Below, in pieces: positions 1 to 8,887 of a DNA stretch of 64,000 bases (positions within the stretch are counted from its first letter, which is position 1; each line of letters starts with the position of its first letter). Source of the stretch: Klebsiella pneumoniae. Its GTDB lineage: Bacteria > Pseudomonadota > Gammaproteobacteria > Enterobacterales > Enterobacteriaceae. The DNA lies in the NCBI RefSeq assembly GCF_000742135.1, contig NZ_KN046818.1, forward strand, positions 2,400,600 to 2,464,599, in the 5' to 3' direction. The position numbers and the translations under genes were made by a program. The notes beneath the pieces were generated by a model that was not told the origin of the DNA, ran no database searches, and worked only from the letters and a program-made list of their open reading frames with translations.

Positions 1-1
1 C

Positions 2-106
2 GAGGCGCGAATCACTGAGCTGAGCGAGATTTTCACCACCGCCACCCGCCTTGAGGCGCAGTTCTGGCAGATGGGCCTCAACGCCGCGGCGGAGACTCGG
101 GCGTGA
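2..106 (+). CDS. tenA: TenA-family thiaminase II / aminopyrimidine hydrolase, C-terminal end only
   Basis: Only the last 34 codons lie in the window; the gene begins before base 1. The reading frame ends at a TGA at 104-106 and contains the TenA-like C-terminal pattern with an acidic residue ahead of FWQMGL. TenA proteins hydrolyse thiamin or its degradation product aminopyrimidine to give HMP for thiamin salvage. The stop codon overlaps the GTG start of the ABC ATPase that follows (GTGA), so the two are translationally coupled, and the HMP-precursor-type transporter downstream supports the call. Family assignment is from a short tail, so it depends partly on context. Confidence 0.7.
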   Translation, partial: EARITELSEIFTTATRLEAQFWQMGLNAAAETRA

Positions 107-831
107 CGGCGCCGGGTATCGAGGTCCGTGGCCTGAGCCTGCATGTCGGCGACCGTCGGCTGTTCGACAACCTGTCGTTTACGGTCCCCGGCGGGCAGTG
201 GGTGTCGCTGCTCGGCGCCAGCGGCGCCGGCAAAACCAGCCTGCTGCGGGTGATGGCCGGTCTGGCGCCCGCCACCCGCGGAGAAGTGGTCGCCAGCGAT
301 GGGCAACCGATTCAGGGCCGTCTGGCGTGGATGGGGCAGAAAGATCTGCTCTACCCCTGGCTGAGCGTTAGGGACAACGTCGCCCTCGGCGCGCGGCTGC
401 GCGGTGAAAAAGTCGATCGTGCCCGGGTCGCCGCTCTGCTTGAACAGGTTGAGCTTTCATCCTGCGCCGACGCCCGCCCGGCGACTCTCTCCGGCGGCAT
501 GCGTCAGCGCGCCGCGCTGGCGCGCACGCTGTATGAGGATCGCCCCATCGTGCTGATGGATGAGCCTTTCTCGGCGCTGGATACCCTCACCCGTACGCGC
601 ATTCAGACCCTGGCGGCCACCCTGCTGGCCGGTCGCACGGTGGTGCTTATCACCCACGATCCGCAGGAGGCCTGCCGGTTGAGCCACCGCCTGCTGGTCC
701 TCTCGGCGGCCGACGGCGACATTGATGATAGCCATCACCTCGCCGGCACACCTCCGCGCGCGCCGGACGCGCCCGATCTCCTGATCGGCCAGGCCGCCCT
801 GCTGCAGCAGCTGATGAGGGCCCAACCATGA
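103..831 (+). CDS. thiZ: ABC transporter ATP-binding subunit, thiamin-pyrimidine precursor type (ThiZ-like)
   Basis: The 242-residue protein is a single nucleotide-binding domain: Walker A GASGAGKTS at about residues 38-46, signature LSGGM at 129-133, Walker B IVLMDEP at 149-155 and an H-loop in the ITHDPQEA segment. It would hydrolyse ATP on the cytoplasmic face to drive uptake through the permease encoded next, whose ATG overlaps the end of this gene by 4 bases. The GTG start at 103 overlaps the tenA-like stop. The set tenA-ATPase-permease-binding protein matches systems importing formylaminopyrimidine or HMP for thiamin salvage (ThiXYZ). The ATPase alone would also fit nitrate/sulfonate/taurine importers; the tenA neighbour decides the substrate guess. 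Confidence 0.75.
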   Translation: MTAPGIEVRGLSLHVGDRRLFDNLSFTVPGGQWVSLLGASGAGKTSLLRVMAGLAPATRGEVVASDGQPIQGRLAWMGQKDLLYPWLSVRDNVALGARLRGEKVDRARVAALLEQVELSSCADARPATLSGGMRQRAALARTLYEDRPIVLMDEPFSALDTLTRTRIQTLAATLLAGRTVVLITHDPQEACRLSHRLLVLSAADGDIDDSHHLAGTPPRAPDAPDLLIGQAALLQQLMRAQP

Positions 832-1568
832 CTGGACGTCTCTGGCGCGGCGGCATGGTATTCGGCGGGCTGATGCTCCTCTGGGGTCTGGCCAGCCGCA
901 GCGGCATTCCCCATTTTCTTTTACCGTCCCCGATGGCGGTCGCCGAGGCGCTATGGGTTAATCGCGCCTATCTCGGCTGGCATACGCTTATCACGCTCAG
1001 TGAGATCCTGAGCGGCCTGGCGCTGGGCGTGACGCTCGGCGTCACCCTGGCGCTGGGCATGATCCTCTCCCCCCGTCTGCAGCGCTGGCTGATGCCGCTG
1101 GTGCTCACCAGTCAGGCGATCCCGGTCTTTGCCCTCGCCCCGCTGCTGGTGCTGTGGCTGGGCTTTGGCATGAGCGCCAAAGTGGCGATGGCGGTGCTGG
1201 TGATTTTCTTTCCGGTGACTTCCGCCTTCTTTGATGGCTTGCGGCGGGTCAACCAGGAGTATCTCGATCTGGCGCGCAGCATGAATGCCTCCTTCGGCGC
1301 TCAACTGCGACATGTCCGCCTGATGGCCGCCCTGCCGGCGCTGGGCTCTGGCCTGCGCATGGCGGCGGCGGTGGCGCCCATTGGCGCGATCATCGGCGAA
1401 TGGGTCGGCTCCGCCGAGGGGCTGGGCTACGTCATGCTCAACGCCAATGCGCGACTGCAAACCGATATCTGCTTCGCCGCGCTGTTTATTTTAGTACTAC
1501 TGACCCTCCTGCTGTGGCTGGCGGTAGATACCCTGCTACACCGGCTGATCGACTGGTCGCCGGAATAA
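828..1568 (+). CDS. thiX: ABC transporter permease, thiamin-pyrimidine precursor type (ThiX-like)
   Basis: A 246-residue inner-membrane protein with several hydrophobic segments and a BPD-type permease loop (the EAA-like stretch around YLDLARSMNASFGAQL) that would dock on the ATPase. It belongs to the SsuC/TauC/ThiX-type family. The ATG overlaps the upstream ATPase gene by 4 bases (ATGA), and 24 bases separate it from the binding-protein gene, so these form one operon. Substrate is inferred from tenA, not from this sequence. Confidence 0.75.
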   Translation: MTGRLWRGGMVFGGLMLLWGLASRSGIPHFLLPSPMAVAEALWVNRAYLGWHTLITLSEILSGLALGVTLGVTLALGMILSPRLQRWLMPLVLTSQAIPVFALAPLLVLWLGFGMSAKVAMAVLVIFFPVTSAFFDGLRRVNQEYLDLARSMNASFGAQLRHVRLMAALPALGSGLRMAAAVAPIGAIIGEWVGSAEGLGYVMLNANARLQTDICFAALFILVLLTLLLWLAVDTLLHRLIDWSPE

Positions 1569-1592
1569 GAATGACGTAATAAAGGAAAACAG

Positions 1593-2528
1593 ATGAAAAA
1601 GTCGCTATTCGCCGGGGCAACCTTGACGGCCCTGTTCAGCGGCCACGCGCTGGCCAATGAACCGCTGACGCTGGTGCTGGACTGGTACATTAATCCCGAC
1701 CATGCGCCGATTATGGTGGCCGAGCAGATCGGCGCCTTTAAGGCCCAGGGGCTGGACGTCAGGATTATCCCCCCTTCCGATCCCGCGCTGCCTCCGCGCA
1801 TGGTGGCCGCCCGTCAAGCCGATCTGGCCATCACCTACCAGCCGCAGGTGCACTTCTTTGCTGACGAAGGGTTACCGCTGGTGCGTGTAGGGACTCTGAT
1901 TAATTCGCCGCTGAATACGGTTATCGCCCTGGATAAGCAGATCAAAACCCCGGCAGATCTACAAGGCAAGAAGGTGGGCTACTCGGTCAGCGGCATTGAG
2001 CAGGCCACCCTGGCGACCATGGCGCAACATGAAGGGATCGATCCGGCCAGCATCAAACTGGTGAACGTCAATTTCCAGCTGACCAGCGCCCTGCTGGCCG
2101 GCCAGGTGGACGCGGTTATCGGCGGCTATCGTAATATAGAAGCGCAGGAGCTGAAGCTGCAGGGCAAAACGCCGGTGGTGATGAACGTCGAAGATTACGG
2201 CGTGCCGGCCTATGACGAGCTGGTGATTGTCGCCCATCGCGACGCAATTCATGAGGCGAAGATCCGTAAATTCCTCACCGCCCTGCAGGCGGGAGTGGGC
2301 TATCTGCGCGCCCATCCGCAGAAGAGCTGGGAGGCGTTCGCCGCCGCCCACCCGGAGCTTAGGACCGAACTCAACCACCAGGCGTGGTTGCAAACCGTGC
2401 CCCTGTTCGCCACCGATCCGGCAGCGCTGGATAAAGCGCGCTACGAGACTTACGAACAGTTTTTATATAACAATAAGTTGGTGAAAAAAGTTACACCTTT
2501 AACAAATTATGCGGTGCAACTGCATTGA
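1593..2528 (+). CDS. thiY: Periplasmic binding protein for thiamin pyrimidine precursor (ThiY-like)
   Basis: A 311-residue exported protein: a typical signal peptide (KK, hydrophobic core, cleavage near ALA-N at residue 22) precedes a NMT1/ThiY-like solute-binding fold. It opens after the signal with a TLVLDWYINPDHAPI segment typical of the NMT1/THI5-like family, whose members bind pyrimidine thiamin precursors. It starts after an AAAGGA ribosome site. It is the last gene of the tenA-thiZXY operon and is followed by a strong hairpin at 2540-2563. Confidence 0.78.
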   Translation: MKKSLFAGATLTALFSGHALANEPLTLVLDWYINPDHAPIMVAEQIGAFKAQGLDVRIIPPSDPALPPRMVAARQADLAITYQPQVHFFADEGLPLVRVGTLINSPLNTVIALDKQIKTPADLQGKKVGYSVSGIEQATLATMAQHEGIDPASIKLVNVNFQLTSALLAGQVDAVIGGYRNIEAQELKLQGKTPVVMNVEDYGVPAYDELVIVAHRDAIHEAKIRKFLTALQAGVGYLRAHPQKSWEAFAAAHPELRTELNHQAWLQTVPLFATDPAALDKARYETYEQFLYNNKLVKKVTPLTNYAVQLH

Positions 2529-2539
2529 GTCTTGCTATC

Positions 2540-2563
2540 GCTGACGGAAGGCATTCCGTCAGC
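2540..2563 (+). terminator. Hairpin after the thiamin-precursor transport operon
   Basis: A perfect 10-bp inverted repeat (GCTGACGGAA and TTCCGTCAGC) with a 4-base loop lies 11 bases after the thiY-like stop. There is only a short T stretch after it, so it may be a weak intrinsic terminator or a 3' RNA stabiliser. Confidence 0.55.
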
Positions 2564-2721
2564 GCTTTAACGTAGCGGCAATAAAAATATAGAGACTTTC
2601 TCACTAATAATTACACTTTAAAGGGTTATAGTGACAGAGCGTTGTTCTATTATAATTCAGCGAGTTACGTTAATTTTGCCCCTGGTAAGAATAACGTCAA
2701 AATAGCGCAATCAATAAAACG

Positions 2722-2750
2722 TTGAATGCGGATTTAAAAAGCCATATATT
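2722..2750 (+). promoter_or_regulatory. Candidate sigma-70 promoter of dat-ddc
   Basis: TTGAAT and TATATT are separated by exactly 17 bases in an AT-rich stretch upstream of the aminotransferase gene. Transcription would begin near 2757, which leaves the ATG at 2766 without room for a ribosome site and favours the start at 2835. The rest of 2564-2834 shows no gene. Confidence 0.5.
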
Positions 2751-2834
2751 GTGCGCGCTTTATGAATGCCAATTCAATTTCTTACACCAATTATTCAACC
2801 AGCGTTCAACCGCAATGCTGGTTGTGGGAGTGAT

Positions 2835-4220
2835 ATGATGACGGATAAAGTCCGTATTGATACTTTACGTGCCGATTTATTAGACGCAAACAACGAAACC
2901 TTTTTGGCCCGTCAGGCCGAATTCGAATCGAATGTCAGGAGTTACCCGCGTAAGCTGCCGCTGGCTATCACTAAAGCCGAAGGCGTGTGGCTGACGGATG
3001 CGGATAACAAACAGTACCTGGACTGCCTCGCGGGCGCCGGTACTCTCGCTCTGGGCCACAACCACCCTGATGTATTGCAGAGCATCCAAAGTGTCATTAC
3101 CAGCGGCTTGCCGTTACATACTCTCGATCTTACCACCCCGTTAAAAGATCGCTTCTCCGAATACCTGCTCTCTTGCCTGCCGGGCGAAGGGAAAGAATAT
3201 TGCCTGCAGTTCACCGGCCCGTCCGGCGCTGACGCCGTGGAAGCCGCGCTGAAGCTGGCGAAAAAATACACCGGTCGTACCGCGGTGATCAGCTTCTCCG
3301 GCGGCTATCACGGGATGACCCACGGCGCGCTGTCCGTCACCGGCAACCTGTCGCCGAAAGCGGCGGTTAACGGCATGATGCCGGAAGTCCAGTTCATGCC
3401 TTACCCGCACCTGTATCGTTGCCCGCTGGGCATCGGCGGCGAAGCCGGCGTGAAAGCCCTGACCTACTACTTCGAAAACCTGATCAACGACGTGGAGAGC
3501 GGCGTCCGTAAACCGGCGGCGGTGATCCTTGAAGCCGTTCAGGGCGAAGGCGGTGTGAACCCGGCGCCGGTCGAGTGGCTGCAGCGCATCCGCAAAGTGA
3601 CCGAAGAGCACGGCATTCTGCTGATCGTCGATGAAGTGCAGGCCGGCTTTGCCCGTACCGGTAAATTCTTCGCCTTCGAGCACGCCGGTATTCAGCCGGA
3701 CATCATCGTGATGTCGAAAGCGGTTGGCGGCGGGCTGCCACTGGCGGTGCTGGGCATTAAAAAGCAGTTCGACGCCTGGGAACCGGGTCACCACACCGGC
3801 ACCTTCCGCGGCAACCAGCTGGCGATGGCCACCGGCCTGACCACCCTGCGTCATCTGCGCGACAACAAGATCGCCGACAAAGTCGCCGCCCAGGGCGAGT
3901 GGCTGAAAGGTAAACTGGCCGAGCTGCAGAAACGCTACCCGGTGATTGGCCACGTTCGCGGTCTCGGTCTGATGATCGGTATCGAAATCGTCAAGCCGAA
4001 CGAAGCGCAGGATCACATGGGCTGCTACCCGGCTGACGGCGAACTCTCTGCCCTGCTGCAGAAGAAATGCTTCGAAGCGGGCCTGATCCTCGAGCGTGGC
4101 GGTCGTCACGGCTGCGTGCTGCGCCTGCTGCCGTCCCTGCTGATCAGCGACGCGGAGCTGGACGTGTTCCTCGACAAATTTGAACAGGCCCTGCTGGCCG
4201 CCGGCGTAAAACCGGTCTGA
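2835..4220 (+). CDS. dat: L-2,4-diaminobutyrate:2-oxoglutarate aminotransferase
   Basis: A 461-residue class-III PLP aminotransferase. It makes L-2,4-diaminobutyrate from aspartate semialdehyde, the substrate of the decarboxylase encoded next. Visible family marks are [13 protein letters not shown] (cofactor phosphate pocket), the [11 protein letters not shown] segment, and the PLP-lysine in [10 protein letters not shown]. The frame is open from 2766, but I choose the ATG at 2835 because GGGAG lies just upstream and the candidate promoter would start the transcript near 2757; the ATG at 2838 is equally possible. The dat-ddc pair is the known 1,3-diaminopropane route of Acinetobacter and enterics. 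Confidence 0.88.
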   Translation: MMTDKVRIDTLRADLLDANNETFLARQAEFESNVRSYPRKLPLAITKAEGVWLTDADNKQYLDCLAGAGTLALGHNHPDVLQSIQSVITSGLPLHTLDLTTPLKDRFSEYLLSCLPGEGKEYCLQFTGPSGADAVEAALKLAKKYTGRTAVISFSGGYHGMTHGALSVTGNLSPKAAVNGMMPEVQFMPYPHLYRCPLGIGGEAGVKALTYYFENLINDVESGVRKPAAVILEAVQGEGGVNPAPVEWLQRIRKVTEEHGILLIVDEVQAGFARTGKFFAFEHAGIQPDIIVMSKAVGGGLPLAVLGIKKQFDAWEPGHHTGTFRGNQLAMATGLTTLRHLRDNKIADKVAAQGEWLKGKLAELQKRYPVIGHVRGLGLMIGIEIVKPNEAQDHMGCYPADGELSALLQKKCFEAGLILERGGRHGCVLRLLPSLLISDAELDVFLDKFEQALLAAGVKPV

Positions 4221-4238
4221 GTGGAGTAAGTGACCGCC

Positions 4239-5711
4239 ATGTCCACATTGAATCCGATTCTTGCTGGTCCAGCGCAGAGCGTTGAAGCCTATCAGCAGGT
4301 TATCGAGCAGACCAGCCAGGCCGTTGTGCAGTGGCTGAAGCAACCTGAGATGTATCAGGGGAAAAGCGTTGACGAGCTGCGTGAGCGTATCTCCCTAGAA
4401 TTTAACGAACAGGGTTTGGGTAACCAGGCGGCGATTGATCGTGCGATCGAGTACTTCCTGAAAGACAGCCTGTCGGTGCATCACCCGCAGTGCGTGGCGC
4501 ACCTGCACTGCCCGAGCCTGGTGATTAGCCAGGCGGCGGAAGTGCTGATTAACGCCACCAACCAGAGCATGGACTCCTGGGATCAGAGCCCGTCGGCAAC
4601 CATTATCGAGATGAAGCTGATCGAATGGCTGCGCGCCCGGGTCGGTTTTCCGGCGGGCGACGCCGGCGTCTTCACCAGCGGCGGCACCCAGAGCAACCTG
4701 ATGGGCCTGATGCTGGCGCGCGACGCCTTCTTCGCCCGTCTGGGGCACTCCATCCAGCAGGATGGGCTGCCGGGGGATATCCGCAAGTACAAAGTCTTGT
4801 GCTCGGAAAACGCCCACTTCTCGGTGCAGAAAAACATGGCGCTGATGGGCCTCGGCTACCGCTCGGTAACGCTGGTGAAAACCGACGAATTCGCGCGGAT
4901 GGACGTGTCCGACCTGCAGGCGAAGATTGCGCAAGCGCAGGCTAACGGCGAGCAGATCATGGCGATCGTCGCCACCGCCGGCACCACCGACGCAGGCGCT
5001 ATCGACCCGCTGCGCGACATCGCCGGTATCGCTGCGGAACATCAGATCTGGCTGCACGTTGACGCAGCCTGGGGCGGCGCCCTGCTGCTGTCTGAGCAGT
5101 ATCGCGACTACCTTGACGGTCTGGAGCTGGTGGATTCCGTTACCCTGGACTTCCATAAGCAGTTCTTCCAGACCATCAGCTGCGGCGCATTCCTGCTGAA
5201 GGACGCGCGCCATTACGAGCTGATGCGTTATCAGGCGGCCTATCTGAACTCCGAGTTCGATGAAGAACACGGCGTACCGAACCTGGTGTCTAAGTCGCTG
5301 CAGACCACCCGTCGCTTCGATGCGCTGAAGCTGTGGATGGGTCTGGAAGCGCTGGGCCAGAAACAGTATGCGGCGATCATCGATCACGGCGTCACGATGG
5401 CGAAAAACGTGGCGGAGTACGTGAAGTCGCAGCCGACGCTGGAGCTGGTGATGCAGCCGCAGCTGGCGAGCGTGCTGTTCCGTTCCCGTCCGGCGCAGAT
5501 GGCCGGGAGCGACGCGGCGGCTATCGCGCTGCTCAACCAGCGCGTCGGCGACGCCCTGCTGGCCTCCGGCCGCGCTAACGTCGGCGTAACCGAGCACAAC
5601 GGCGTTACCTGCCTGAAGCTGACCCTGCTGAACCCGGTGGTGACGCTGGATGACGTGAAGGTTCTGCTGAACCTGGTGGAGCGCACCGCTCAGGAACTGC
5701 TGGCGCAATAA
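4239..5711 (+). CDS. ddc: L-2,4-diaminobutyrate decarboxylase
   Basis: A 490-residue group II PLP decarboxylase. It converts 2,4-diaminobutyrate to 1,3-diaminopropane. The family motifs are visible: SGGTQSNLMG near the substrate/cofactor loop, HVDAAWGG with the cofactor-contacting Asp, and DFHKQFFQ carrying the Schiff-base lysine. The gap to dat is 18 bases, so they share a transcript. A GTG at 4230 is in frame but sits only 3 bases after GGAG; the ATG at 4239 gives the expected family N-terminus, though its spacing (12) is long. A strong terminator follows at 5764. Confidence 0.88.
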   Translation: MSTLNPILAGPAQSVEAYQQVIEQTSQAVVQWLKQPEMYQGKSVDELRERISLEFNEQGLGNQAAIDRAIEYFLKDSLSVHHPQCVAHLHCPSLVISQAAEVLINATNQSMDSWDQSPSATIIEMKLIEWLRARVGFPAGDAGVFTSGGTQSNLMGLMLARDAFFARLGHSIQQDGLPGDIRKYKVLCSENAHFSVQKNMALMGLGYRSVTLVKTDEFARMDVSDLQAKIAQAQANGEQIMAIVATAGTTDAGAIDPLRDIAGIAAEHQIWLHVDAAWGGALLLSEQYRDYLDGLELVDSVTLDFHKQFFQTISCGAFLLKDARHYELMRYQAAYLNSEFDEEHGVPNLVSKSLQTTRRFDALKLWMGLEALGQKQYAAIIDHGVTMAKNVAEYVKSQPTLELVMQPQLASVLFRSRPAQMAGSDAAAIALLNQRVGDALLASGRANVGVTEHNGVTCLKLTLLNPVVTLDDVKVLLNLVERTAQELLAQ

Positions 5712-5763
5712 CCTGCCTTAGCGAGGTGGCGCCTGCCGCCCCGCTGCCAGCCTTGCCTGCAAT

Positions 5764-5792
5764 AAGCCGATAATGTCCTTATCGGCTTTTTT
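5764..5792 (+). terminator. Rho-independent terminator after ddc
   Basis: AAGCCGATAA and TTATCGGCTT form a 10-bp perfect stem with a 5-base loop followed by a run of T. It closes the dat-ddc operon and separates it from the LysR gene. Confidence 0.9.
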
Positions 5793-5916
5793 TATTTCTT
5801 TCCGCACCGCTAATGCTCTCTTCGCAGGGCCCGTTGACCCCTGCCTCTCGCGATGCCACAGTACTATCTCGAAAATAACAACGTTCAGGATAAACGTCCT
5901 GAAAATGGGGATGATG

Positions 5917-6798
5917 ATGGAGAAACGCTTACCAGGGCTGGATCTCGACGCCCTGCGCAGCTTTGTGACCGGCATGGAGTGCGGCAGTTTCGCCCAGGCA
6001 GCGCTGCGCCTGTCGCGTTCCACCTCCGCGGTCAGCGCCCAGCTTAAAAAGCTGGAGAGCCAGTGCGGTGCGGCGCTGGTGACCAAACAGGGGCGGCATC
6101 TGGTGCTCACCGCGGAAGGCGAAAAGCTGATGAGCTACGCCAGACGCCTGCTGGCGCTCAATGATGAAACCCTGCGCGCGCTGCAGGCTGAGCGGCTCAC
6201 CGGCGAGATCCACCTTGGTATGCAGGAAGATTTTGGCGAATCGCTGATGCCGGAGATCCTCGGGCAATTTAAACGGCATCATCCGCAGGTGCGGATAGTC
6301 GCCAGGGTGGATCGCAATGGTCCGCTGCGCCAGGCGCTGGCGGAAGAGGCGCTGGATCTGGCGCTGCTGTGGCAAACCGAAGATCAGGGTCCCGGGCTGG
6401 GCCTCTGCCCGCTGGCGTGGATTGCGCATCCTGACCTGGACATTCGCGCTCTGCTGGTCTCCGGCGAGCCGCTGCCGCTGGTGATGTTCGACAGCCCGTG
6501 CCTGATGCGCTCCCGCGCCATTGCCTGTCTCGATGCCGCGGGGATCCCCTGGCAGGTGGTGTTCGTCAGCCACAGCCTGAGCGGCATTTGGGCGGCGGTG
6601 CAGGCCGGGCTGGGCCTGACGATACGCACCCGCATCGGCATGCCAGGCAACCTGCGCCCCGCAGGAGGACTCCTGCCAGCTCCAGGAAGTCTGGCCGTCA
6701 GCCTGCGACAAACCCCGCGTGAGGAACACCATTCCGCCGCCGTGGCGCTGCTCGGCGAACTGATGACCGAGGCCCTGCAGGGATGGCTCGACAGGTGA
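5917..6798 (+). CDS. LysR-family transcriptional regulator
   Basis: About 293 residues, the usual LTTR length. The N-terminus (LDLDALRSFVTGMECGSFAQAA, then the recognition-helix region STSAVSAQLKKLE) is a winged helix-turn-helix; the remainder is a substrate-binding-like effector domain. The frame is open from 5773, but the upstream part crosses the ddc terminator. I place the start at the last ATG of a triplet of ATGs (5917), 6 bases after GGGG; 5911 or 5914 are alternatives. It follows ddc on the same strand but beyond a terminator, so its target is not given by the sequence. Confidence 0.82.
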   Translation: MEKRLPGLDLDALRSFVTGMECGSFAQAALRLSRSTSAVSAQLKKLESQCGAALVTKQGRHLVLTAEGEKLMSYARRLLALNDETLRALQAERLTGEIHLGMQEDFGESLMPEILGQFKRHHPQVRIVARVDRNGPLRQALAEEALDLALLWQTEDQGPGLGLCPLAWIAHPDLDIRALLVSGEPLPLVMFDSPCLMRSRAIACLDAAGIPWQVVFVSHSLSGIWAAVQAGLGLTIRTRIGMPGNLRPAGGLLPAPGSLAVSLRQTPREEHHSAAVALLGELMTEALQGWLDR

Positions 6799-6833
6799 CA
6801 CTGTCACGCCATTTCCATTCACCCTCACCCTAA

Positions 6834-6855
6834 CCCTCTCCCTGAAGGGAGAGGG
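6834..6855. repeat. Short intergenic hairpin repeat (CCCTCTCCC/GGGAGAGGG)
   Basis: A perfect 9-bp inverted repeat with a 4-base loop, preceded by CCCTCACCCTAA. This is a familiar dispersed intergenic element in enteric bacteria. It could also act as the 3' hairpin of the LysR transcript. Just before it, GTGACA and TGTCAC (about 6796-6807) form a second small palindrome. Confidence 0.6.
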
Positions 6856-6903
6856 AACCGTTCGGCAGCATCTGTTACCCCCCTCCACATTCTGTCTCCC
6901 GTG

Positions 6904-7579
6904 CAAGCGCAGCGCCGCCCGGCAACAGGCACAAGAGATGAACGGAACCGTTCGGCAGCCACCGACAATAGGCATTCCGCACCTCTCCCGCTTCAATGCC
7001 CGGTGGCGGCTACGCCTTACCGGGCCTACATTCTCCCTGCGCGCTCATGTAGGCCGGGCAAGCGCAGCGCCGCCCGGCAATGGGCACAAGAGATGAACGG
7101 ATCCGTCCGGCAGTCACCGGCAATGGACATTCTGCGCCTCTCCCGCTTCAATGCCCGGTGGCGGCTGCGCCTTACCGGGCCTACACTCTCCCTGCGCGCT
7201 CATGTAGGCCGGGCAAGCGCAGCGCCGCCCGGCAACAGGCACAAGAGATGAACGGAACCGTTCGGCAGCCACCGGCAATGGACATCCAGCGCCTCTCCCG
7301 CTTCAATGCCCGGTGGCGGCTGCGCCTTACCGGGCCTACATTCTCCCTGCGCGCTCATGTAGGCCGGGCAAGCGCAGCGCCGCCCGGCAACAGGCACAAG
7401 AGATGAACGGAACCGTCCGGCAGTCACCGGCAATGGACATTCTGCGCCTCTCCCGCTTCAATGCCCGGTGGCGGCTGCGCCTTACCGGGCCTACATTCTA
7501 CCTGCGCGCTGATGTAGGCCGGGCAAGCGCAGCGCCGCCCGGCATCAGGTATAAGGGCTGGAGGGTTCCGTCCGCCAGA
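6904..7579. repeat. Tandem array of 155-bp BIME/REP units
   Basis: The string CAAGCGCAGCGCCGCCCGGC recurs at 6904, 7059, 7214, 7369 and 7524, exactly 155 bases apart each time. Each unit carries two inverted REP-like elements: one reading GCCCGGTGGCGGC ... TTACCGGGCCTACA, the other its reverse form TGTAGGCCGGGCAAGCGC, with a short CCTGCGCGCT-type spacer. Four units are complete with a few substitutions (for example 7059 and 7369 share GTCCGGCAGTCACC; 7214 differs), and the fifth is diverged and fades near 7579. The array lies between two convergent genes, the classic location of BIMEs. 155 is not a multiple of 3 and the open frames across it differ per unit, so it is not coding. Confidence 0.93.
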
Positions 7580-7594
7580 CGCCTGCGCCGCGGG

Positions 7595-8785
7595 TCAGGC
7601 TTTGCTCTCCTGCAGCAGCTGCTGGATCACCTGCTCCTGGCGGGCATAATCCCCTTCGCCGAATGCGGTATAGCGCAGCTGTCCGCGAGCGTCGAAAATG
7701 TAATGCGCCGGCCAGTACTGATTGCCGAAGGCGTTCCAGATGGCGTACTCATTATCCGCCACCACCGGGTAGGTTACCCGCCAGTCCTTCACCGCCTGGC
7801 GCAGCAGGGGCAACGAACGCTCCCAGGGATATTCCGGGGTATGAACGCCAATCACCACCAGGCCCGCCGCGCGGTATTTGTTCGCCCAGTCGCGCACGTA
7901 AGGCAGGGTATGCTGACAGTTGATACACTCCCGGGTCCAGAAATCCACCAGCACCACTTTGCCCTTCAGACGCTCCGGAGTTAACGCCGGGCTGTTGATC
8001 CATGCGCTGCCCCCCGCCAGAGAGGGCATCGCGTTGCTGGGCTGCGGCGCGGCGATCGGCTGGAGGCTGGTCTTTTGCTCCGGCTGCGGCAGACGGGCGG
8101 CCAGCCGCTGCTCCAGCGCCTGGCTCAGTCCACCAGCGCTTTGCAGATAGCGATCGCCGCCGCTAGCGATCAGCGCCACCGAGGCCAGCATTGCCCCCCC
8201 TGCCAACCGGCGCAGCCGCTCGCCGAACGCCTGTCCGCGACGCAATCTGGCGATCAACGCCGCCCCGCACCACCCCAGCAGGAATAACATCAGCGCCCCG
8301 CCGCTGCCGTAGGCCAGCAGCAAGCCGCCGGTAGTCGCCTGCCCCGGATGCACAAAGCCCAGGCTAAGTATCGCTCCCAATACCGGCCCGGCGCACGGCG
8401 CCCACAGCAGGCCCACCGCCAGCCCGGCCAGTAGAGAACCGATCCAGCCGCGCTGGCGTGAACTGGCATCGTTAAGCTGATTCCCCAACGCTACCAGGGG
8501 TGAGGTCAGCCGTTGCGCGACGCGTTGCGAAAGCAGACTCAACCCGACCAGGGTGAAGAACGCCAGCGCCAGACCGCGGCCTGCGAGGGTCAGATTCACC
8601 ACCCAGCCGCTGGCGACCGTCACCAGCCAGGAGACAGCGCCGAACATCAGCGCCATTCCTGCCAGCATGATCGCCAGCTGCCCCCGGCGGCCCCGGACGC
8701 TGGCGAACAGCAGCGGGATCACCGGCAGCGTACAGGGGCTCAGCAGGGTTAACATCCCGCCCAAAAATGCAATTAATATCGACAT
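7595..8785 (-). CDS. DipZ-like thiol-disulfide protein: CcdA/DsbD membrane domain fused to a thioredoxin-like domain
   Basis: A 396-residue protein. The N-terminal half has about six hydrophobic helices and the two CcdA-type cysteine motifs LLSPCTLPVIP (near residue 17) and LLWAPCAGPVLG. The C-terminal half is periplasmic and TlpA/thioredoxin-like with the redox pair in ECINC. Such proteins pass electrons from cytoplasmic thioredoxin across the inner membrane to exported thiols. It lacks the third domain found in longer mycobacterial DipZ. Start ATG follows GAGGAGAAGG. The gene lies 102 bases downstream of a two-component system on the same strand, suggesting regulation by or with it. Confidence 0.83.
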   Translation of the reverse strand: MSILIAFLGGMLTLLSPCTLPVIPLLFASVRGRRGQLAIMLAGMALMFGAVSWLVTVASGWVVNLTLAGRGLALAFFTLVGLSLLSQRVAQRLTSPLVALGNQLNDASSRQRGWIGSLLAGLAVGLLWAPCAGPVLGAILSLGFVHPGQATTGGLLLAYGSGGALMLFLLGWCGAALIARLRRGQAFGERLRRLAGGAMLASVALIASGGDRYLQSAGGLSQALEQRLAARLPQPEQKTSLQPIAAPQPSNAMPSLAGGSAWINSPALTPERLKGKVVLVDFWTRECINCQHTLPYVRDWANKYRAAGLVVIGVHTPEYPWERSLPLLRQAVKDWRVTYPVVADNEYAIWNAFGNQYWPAHYIFDARGQLRYTAFGEGDYARQEQVIQQLLQESKA

Positions 8786-8887
8786 CGCCTTCTCCTCATT
8801 ATGCCGTCGCTGCCGAGAGTGGCAGCCACGACATTACAGCAAGGCCATGTAAGGCGAATGTGTCGGGAAAGGGGGAGAATTGTCGGC

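Noticed and set aside
3141-5708. Long minus-strand open frames of about 400 and 437 codons opposite dat and ddc
   Set aside because: They are codon-bias shadows of well-recognised PLP enzymes and show no domain or ribosome site.
6901-7433. Several overlapping open frames of 77-116 codons across the repeat array
   Set aside because: They arise from the GC-rich 155-bp repeat; the period is not a multiple of 3, the frames shift from unit to unit and no ribosome sites are seen.
6904-7579. The regular spacing could suggest a CRISPR-like array
   Set aside because: Repeats and spacers are both conserved, the unit is 155 bp, and there are no cas genes; paired inverted REPs explain it.
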